From an uncultured Candidatus Melainabacteria bacterium (GTDB lineage: Bacteria; Cyanobacteriota; Vampirovibrionia; Gastranaerophilales; Gastranaerophilaceae), in contig CANARY010000001.1 in NCBI GenBank assembly GCA_947364235.1, positions 248,001-312,000 on the forward strand: DNA of 64,000 nucleotides, in the 5' to 3' direction. This document shows, in pieces, positions 60,640 through 64,000 of the stretch. Each line of letters starts with the position of its first letter. Position 1 is the first letter of the stretch. The notes below the pieces were generated by a model that did not search any database, had not been told where the DNA came from, and saw only the letters and a list, made by a program, of their open reading frames with translations. The translations under genes were made by a program, and so were the position numbers.

Positions 60640-62010
60640 TCAAGCCACGATTAAGCGAGAAACTAAAGGCTCACACGCACCCCGCCCGCCGCCACCCGCA
60701 AAAACCGCACCACGACCAGCAGCACCATCACGAGAACGAGAGCCGCAATACGAAGAATCACTCCAACCACCACCAGCAAGCAAGGCATTTGAAGCCCCAT
60801 ATAGTTGACCTTTATTGTTTCCAGCACCACAAGCACCAGACCAGCCTGAACCACCATTTGCACCAACATTTGCAAGCCACTGCCATTGCAATCCGGGCAT
60901 CTCCCACAAACCATATTTGCTGATAATATACAAATTGTTTGTTGCCATGTGTCCACCAGTTGTGTCAGGGTTTGGCTGTGCTGCACCTTTAACTGCAACT
61001 TTTTGTGGTGAACCTTCAGCAGCTTCTGTGAATTCATGATCCCATAAAAATCTTTTACCAATAAGCCGCATGTCTTCAGCATGGTCATCCCAGCACCTTG
61101 AATGAACCCTTGTGCCACCAAAAACAGAAGTTTCAGCACCGTCTTTGCCACTTTGGTTGTAAATATCTACCCACAAATCAAGTTTTGAAACATAAGCCAT
61201 GCCATTTGGGGAACATTTTGGGCGGTGTAGCTGATCCCAAATTGTTGTGAACATAATTTCACCAGCATTGTAACCCACATAAGGGTGTGAAGCTGAAGGT
61301 GCATTTGCAGCTGTAATTGAAACACACATTGTATGGAAACCACCAATTCTGAAAACATCACTTACTGCATAGCCTTCAGGTGCTGTTGAATTTAATGAAA
61401 ATTTTACATCAAGCCCAGTTTCTTCATCAGGAACAATGAACATTGAATAATCTTTGCCGGGAATTGGTGAACCCACATCAAGTTTTTGTGGAAAACTGAA
61501 TTCAGTATCTTCTGTAAGAGTGAATTGCTTTCTTCCATCAGTTGTTTCAATTTCAATTGAAGTGCCACCCAAAACTTTGATTTTTGAATGGTCTGAACCA
61601 GCTTCAAGGTAATGTGTTTTTGCAGCTGAAGTTGGAATTGTCAAGTTTGTCAATAAACTGCCATCCAACATTGGCAATTTACCTTCAGAATCAAGCTGCA
61701 CCAATTTATTTGCCTGATTGAAAATGTTGCCTTTTTTTGTAACTGTTTCATCATCAGAAGCAACAGTGTTTGCCGGGTGAAAAAGCCCATCTTCATCAAT
61801 TGTGCCAATTGTTGCCCAGCCTGTATTGTCAGCATTTCTTTGTTTTAGAACAGAATCTGTGCTGCTTGTATCAAGCCACAACATTCCTGAATATGTTTGT
61901 TGTGGTTCTGTACCACCTGAATTACTTGAAGCCAGTGTTTCAAATGCGTTGTTCAATTGCTCGAGAACTTCAGAACCTGAACCATCTTGAATTGTTACTG
62001 ATTTTTGCAT
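60640..62010 (-). CDS. tail-fibre protein with C-terminal lectin-like variable domain, DGR target
   Basis: The 456-residue protein has a phage-fibre-type N-terminus (MQKSVTIQDGSGSEVLEQLN, then QQTYSGMLWLDTSSTDSVLKQRNADNTGW). The C-terminal domain has the C-type-lectin/FGE-like pattern KYGLWEMPGLQWQWLANVG, then LLAGGGWSDSSYCGSRSRDG. The variable repeat covers residues 408-447, and the chain ends 9 residues later. AAAGGAGATTTTAAACTA precedes the ATG. Variation would change host-receptor binding at the tail tip. Confidence 0.9.
   Translation of the reverse strand: MQKSVTIQDGSGSEVLEQLNNAFETLASSNSGGTEPQQTYSGMLWLDTSSTDSVLKQRNADNTGWATIGTIDEDGLFHPANTVASDDETVTKKGNIFNQANKLVQLDSEGKLPMLDGSLLTNLTIPTSAAKTHYLEAGSDHSKIKVLGGTSIEIETTDGRKQFTLTEDTEFSFPQKLDVGSPIPGKDYSMFIVPDEETGLDVKFSLNSTAPEGYAVSDVFRIGGFHTMCVSITAANAPSASHPYVGYNAGEIMFTTIWDQLHRPKCSPNGMAYVSKLDLWVDIYNQSGKDGAETSVFGGTRVHSRCWDDHAEDMRLIGKRFLWDHEFTEAAEGSPQKVAVKGAAQPNPDTTGGHMATNNLYIISKYGLWEMPGLQWQWLANVGANGGSGWSGACGAGNNKGQLYGASNALLAGGGWSDSSYCGSRSRDGAAGRGAVFAGGGGRGACEPLVSRLIVA
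60671..60787 (-). repeat. DGR variable repeat (VR) in the fibre gene
   Basis: Nine codons differ from the TR, all at adenines: AAT to GGT, AGT, GAT, GAT, TTT and GGT; AAC to GGC; ACG to GCG; AGG to GGG. Five TR adenines are unchanged. The repeat ends just before the last nine codons. Confidence 0.95.
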
Positions 62011-62035
62011 TAGTTTAAAATCTCCTTTCTAATTC

Positions 62036-64000
62036 TTAATATCCTTGTGCAACAAAATTTATTGTTTTTGTTATTGGTTGATCAAAATTCTTCAAGCAAA
62101 TATTAAAACCTTCAGAATCTAAATTTGTAATAAATTCATCATCACCTTGTGCTTTGTTCAAGATAGTTACTTGCAAATTTGGCACTGTATGAAAATATTT
62201 TTCAAATTCAATTCTTAAGCCTTCTTCAGGTATAAAAATGGAATTGCCAGTTTCCACAATATCAGGTACATCAACATTTATTGTTAATTCGTCAAGCTTT
62301 GCAACAACATTTGGTGAAGAACTTGCAAGAACTGCCCTGAACCTGAATTTTCTTCCATAATATTGACCAGCAACAAAGTCTTGCCATTCACCAAAATCTT
62401 CTTCAACAGCAATTTGAATTTGTATTTTTGAATCTGTTATAAATTCGCCAAAACTTTCAATAAATCTTTCAACAGCTGAAACAAGTGGTATTTTGCTGAA
62501 TGTTGCAAATGGGTTTTCACCTAAAAAGTTATAATCAATATAGATATAACATTTTGCAGCTGCACCAATATCAATTGTTTGTTCACATTCATATATGCCG
62601 CTTTGATGAATACCACCAAAAAATAACAATGTGCCAATTTCTGAAAATTTTGGAATTTCAGAAAATAAGCCTTTGCCATTCAATGATAAAATGCCCCATT
62701 CATTGACAAAAACACTTCTTGTTTTTTCACCGGGATAACCCAGTGCATGTTCATCAATAACTTCAATAACATTCTGAACAAGCCTTGCACCACTTATTTC
62801 AATTGAAGCAGCTTCAGCTGAATATATATTGTGGTCAGGTGAATATGCTTTCACAAAATATGTGCCATTGCCATTGGTTGTGAATGTATTGTTTGAAGTT
62901 CTTTTCAAACATTGTGCCTTGCCCCAAGTGCTGCCTTTTCTGATTTCATATATTATGGTTCTTGTGTCATCCACTGCATTCCAAGTTAATACATTAAAAC
63001 CATCAGAATAAAAGCTTGTAAGCCCAGTTACATTTTCAGGGGCTTGCCCCATTGCAACACCTTTTATTGTGTAATAATAAGGGTTTACATCACCCAAACT
63101 TTGCAACCCAGCACCAAATGAATTAAATGTTGGGAATTTTATGGCAAGTTTTTTGCCAATATCTTCTTTGCAAAATGGAATTCTTAAGAAACAATCTTCA
63201 TCAATTCTTGCAAATTGTGTGCCAGCATAATGTTCTTTTATTTCTGAACCATAAGCACCCCTGTTCAAATATGAAAGCTTGTATTTTCCAATGTCAATCA
63301 ATTCGGCATTTTGATATGCAAGTAACTCACCATCACACAAACAAAGTGTGTTCAATCTGTCAGCATCTTCTTGTGTACCGCCAAGCAGTTCTGAATTGCT
63401 CATGTTCATATCAACTACAAAATTGTTTTGCACATCAGGGTTTGCTTCATTGAGGTTTAAAGGTGTTTCAAGCACTCCTTGCCTTATCTGTGAATCAATT
63501 GTGCCAAGCAATTTGTAATGTTCATCATCATCTGAAACCCAAACTTCACAACCGCCAAAAAGATTGACTGGTGAAGAAACACCAACCCACACTTCAAGTG
63601 TGTCTTGTGTCAATTCAAATGGTGGTTCAAAAATTACAACAGGGTTCACATTGCCCACTGGCTGGTTTGCATCAATAGCCATTGCAAGAACTCTTTGAAC
63701 ATCAATTTCAGCTGGTGAAGCTGAACCAATAACCATTTCTTCAGCTAATACTGAAAGCTTGTTTTCATCTTCTTCAATTTTAAGAATTCTTACTGGTTCA
63801 CGATCCAAACCCAACTTGCTGCTTGTTAGGGTTACAATGTCCATTGCATCAAGAAGAACATATTTCAAAGGAAGCTTGAAACTGTAATTGTTACGCACAG
63901 CAATGCCCCTGTCCAATGCAAGCTGTGCTGTTTTTTGTGCAATAGAAGGCACGCAAATTTGGTGTGCTTTTTTTGTATCAGCTGCACGCAATCCATAAAG
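62036..64000 (-). CDS. siphovirus-type tail tip/baseplate protein, cut by window edge
   Basis: The frame is open at the right end (LYGLRAADTKKAHQICV...). About 654 residues are visible. Early on, PLKYVLLDAMDIVTLTSS, REPVRILKIEEDENKLSVLAEE and the string CEVWVSDDDEHYKLLGTIDSQIRQGVLETPLN match the C-terminal part of tip-attachment (J-like) proteins and gene-transfer-agent 'megatron' proteins. A fibronectin-III-like region follows near APENVTGLTSFYSDGFNVLTW. It sits at the tail tip and holds the fibre encoded next. Confidence 0.8.
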   Translation of the reverse strand, partial: LYGLRAADTKKAHQICVPSIAQKTAQLALDRGIAVRNNYSFKLPLKYVLLDAMDIVTLTSSKLGLDREPVRILKIEEDENKLSVLAEEMVIGSASPAEIDVQRVLAMAIDANQPVGNVNPVVIFEPPFELTQDTLEVWVGVSSPVNLFGGCEVWVSDDDEHYKLLGTIDSQIRQGVLETPLNLNEANPDVQNNFVVDMNMSNSELLGGTQEDADRLNTLCLCDGELLAYQNAELIDIGKYKLSYLNRGAYGSEIKEHYAGTQFARIDEDCFLRIPFCKEDIGKKLAIKFPTFNSFGAGLQSLGDVNPYYYTIKGVAMGQAPENVTGLTSFYSDGFNVLTWNAVDDTRTIIYEIRKGSTWGKAQCLKRTSNNTFTTNGNGTYFVKAYSPDHNIYSAEAASIEISGARLVQNVIEVIDEHALGYPGEKTRSVFVNEWGILSLNGKGLFSEIPKFSEIGTLLFFGGIHQSGIYECEQTIDIGAAAKCYIYIDYNFLGENPFATFSKIPLVSAVERFIESFGEFITDSKIQIQIAVEEDFGEWQDFVAGQYYGRKFRFRAVLASSSPNVVAKLDELTINVDVPDIVETGNSIFIPEEGLRIEFEKYFHTVPNLQVTILNKAQGDDEFITNLDSEGFNICLKNFDQPITKTINFVAQGY

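Overview
The window is AT-rich bacterial chromosome with a prophage at its right end. Typical housekeeping genes are lepA, efp, accB/accC, accD/accA, ftsZ, coaBC, ribD, rpe, rnhB, prmA and folC. A diderm envelope is suggested by a large AsmA-type protein and a heptosyltransferase-like GT9 enzyme. A flagellar-type export gene cluster, a type IV pilin-like protein and many host proteins of no familiar family add to the picture. Together these fit a non-photosynthetic cyanobacterial relative from the gut (Melainabacteria/Vampirovibrionia, Gastranaerophilales). That placement is inferred from gene content and style; no rRNA is present to confirm it.

Layout. 1-9.2 kb: LCP-family fragment, GT9, adenine deaminase, a five-fold HTH protein, lepA, efp-accB-accC. 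9.2-21.5 kb: a pilin-like protein, a ~2,360-residue EF-hand/HD-domain protein, and the divergent flagellar/type III export cluster (two-SpoA switch protein, fliO-like, fliP, fliQ, an extra secreted protein, fliR). 21.5-30.8 kb: small regulator, NIF3-coaBC, ribD, rpe, orphan OppD-type ATPase, several hypotheticals. 30.8-40 kb: an operon led by a textbook sigma-28 (FliA) promoter and a structured leader, ending in a predicted lethal-factor-like zinc peptidase; then rnhB, panE-like, neuA-like, asmA-like and a small secreted HExxH protein behind a second sigma-28-like promoter. 40-56.6 kb: tRNA-Pro(CGG), ftsZ, tspO, prmA, two tandem units that look like a type I toxin-antitoxin system, accD-accA, response regulator, folC, nfo-like, formyltransferase, orphan sugar permease, anmK. 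56.7-64 kb: prophage, all on the minus strand.

The prophage runs (in transcription order) from a tail-tip protein cut by the window edge, through a tail-fibre-like protein, to a complete diversity-generating retroelement (DGR). The fibre gene ends in a 117-bp variable repeat (VR). A 117-bp template repeat (TR) lies just downstream, then a DGR-type reverse transcriptase. VR and TR differ at 13 positions and all 13 are adenines in the TR coding strand, the hallmark of DGR mutagenesis. Small tail-associated genes, a terminator and a lysis cassette ending in an M15 peptidase follow.

A second system is an inference from promoters. Three predicted sigma-28-type promoters sit in front of the giant EF-hand/HD protein (directly beside the export genes), the zinc-peptidase operon and the secreted HExxH protein. 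Because the same window encodes part of a flagellar export apparatus, these may be a flagellar-class regulon of exported proteins. Palindromic repeats inserted in frame inside coaBC and the NIF3 gene are a further unusual feature.
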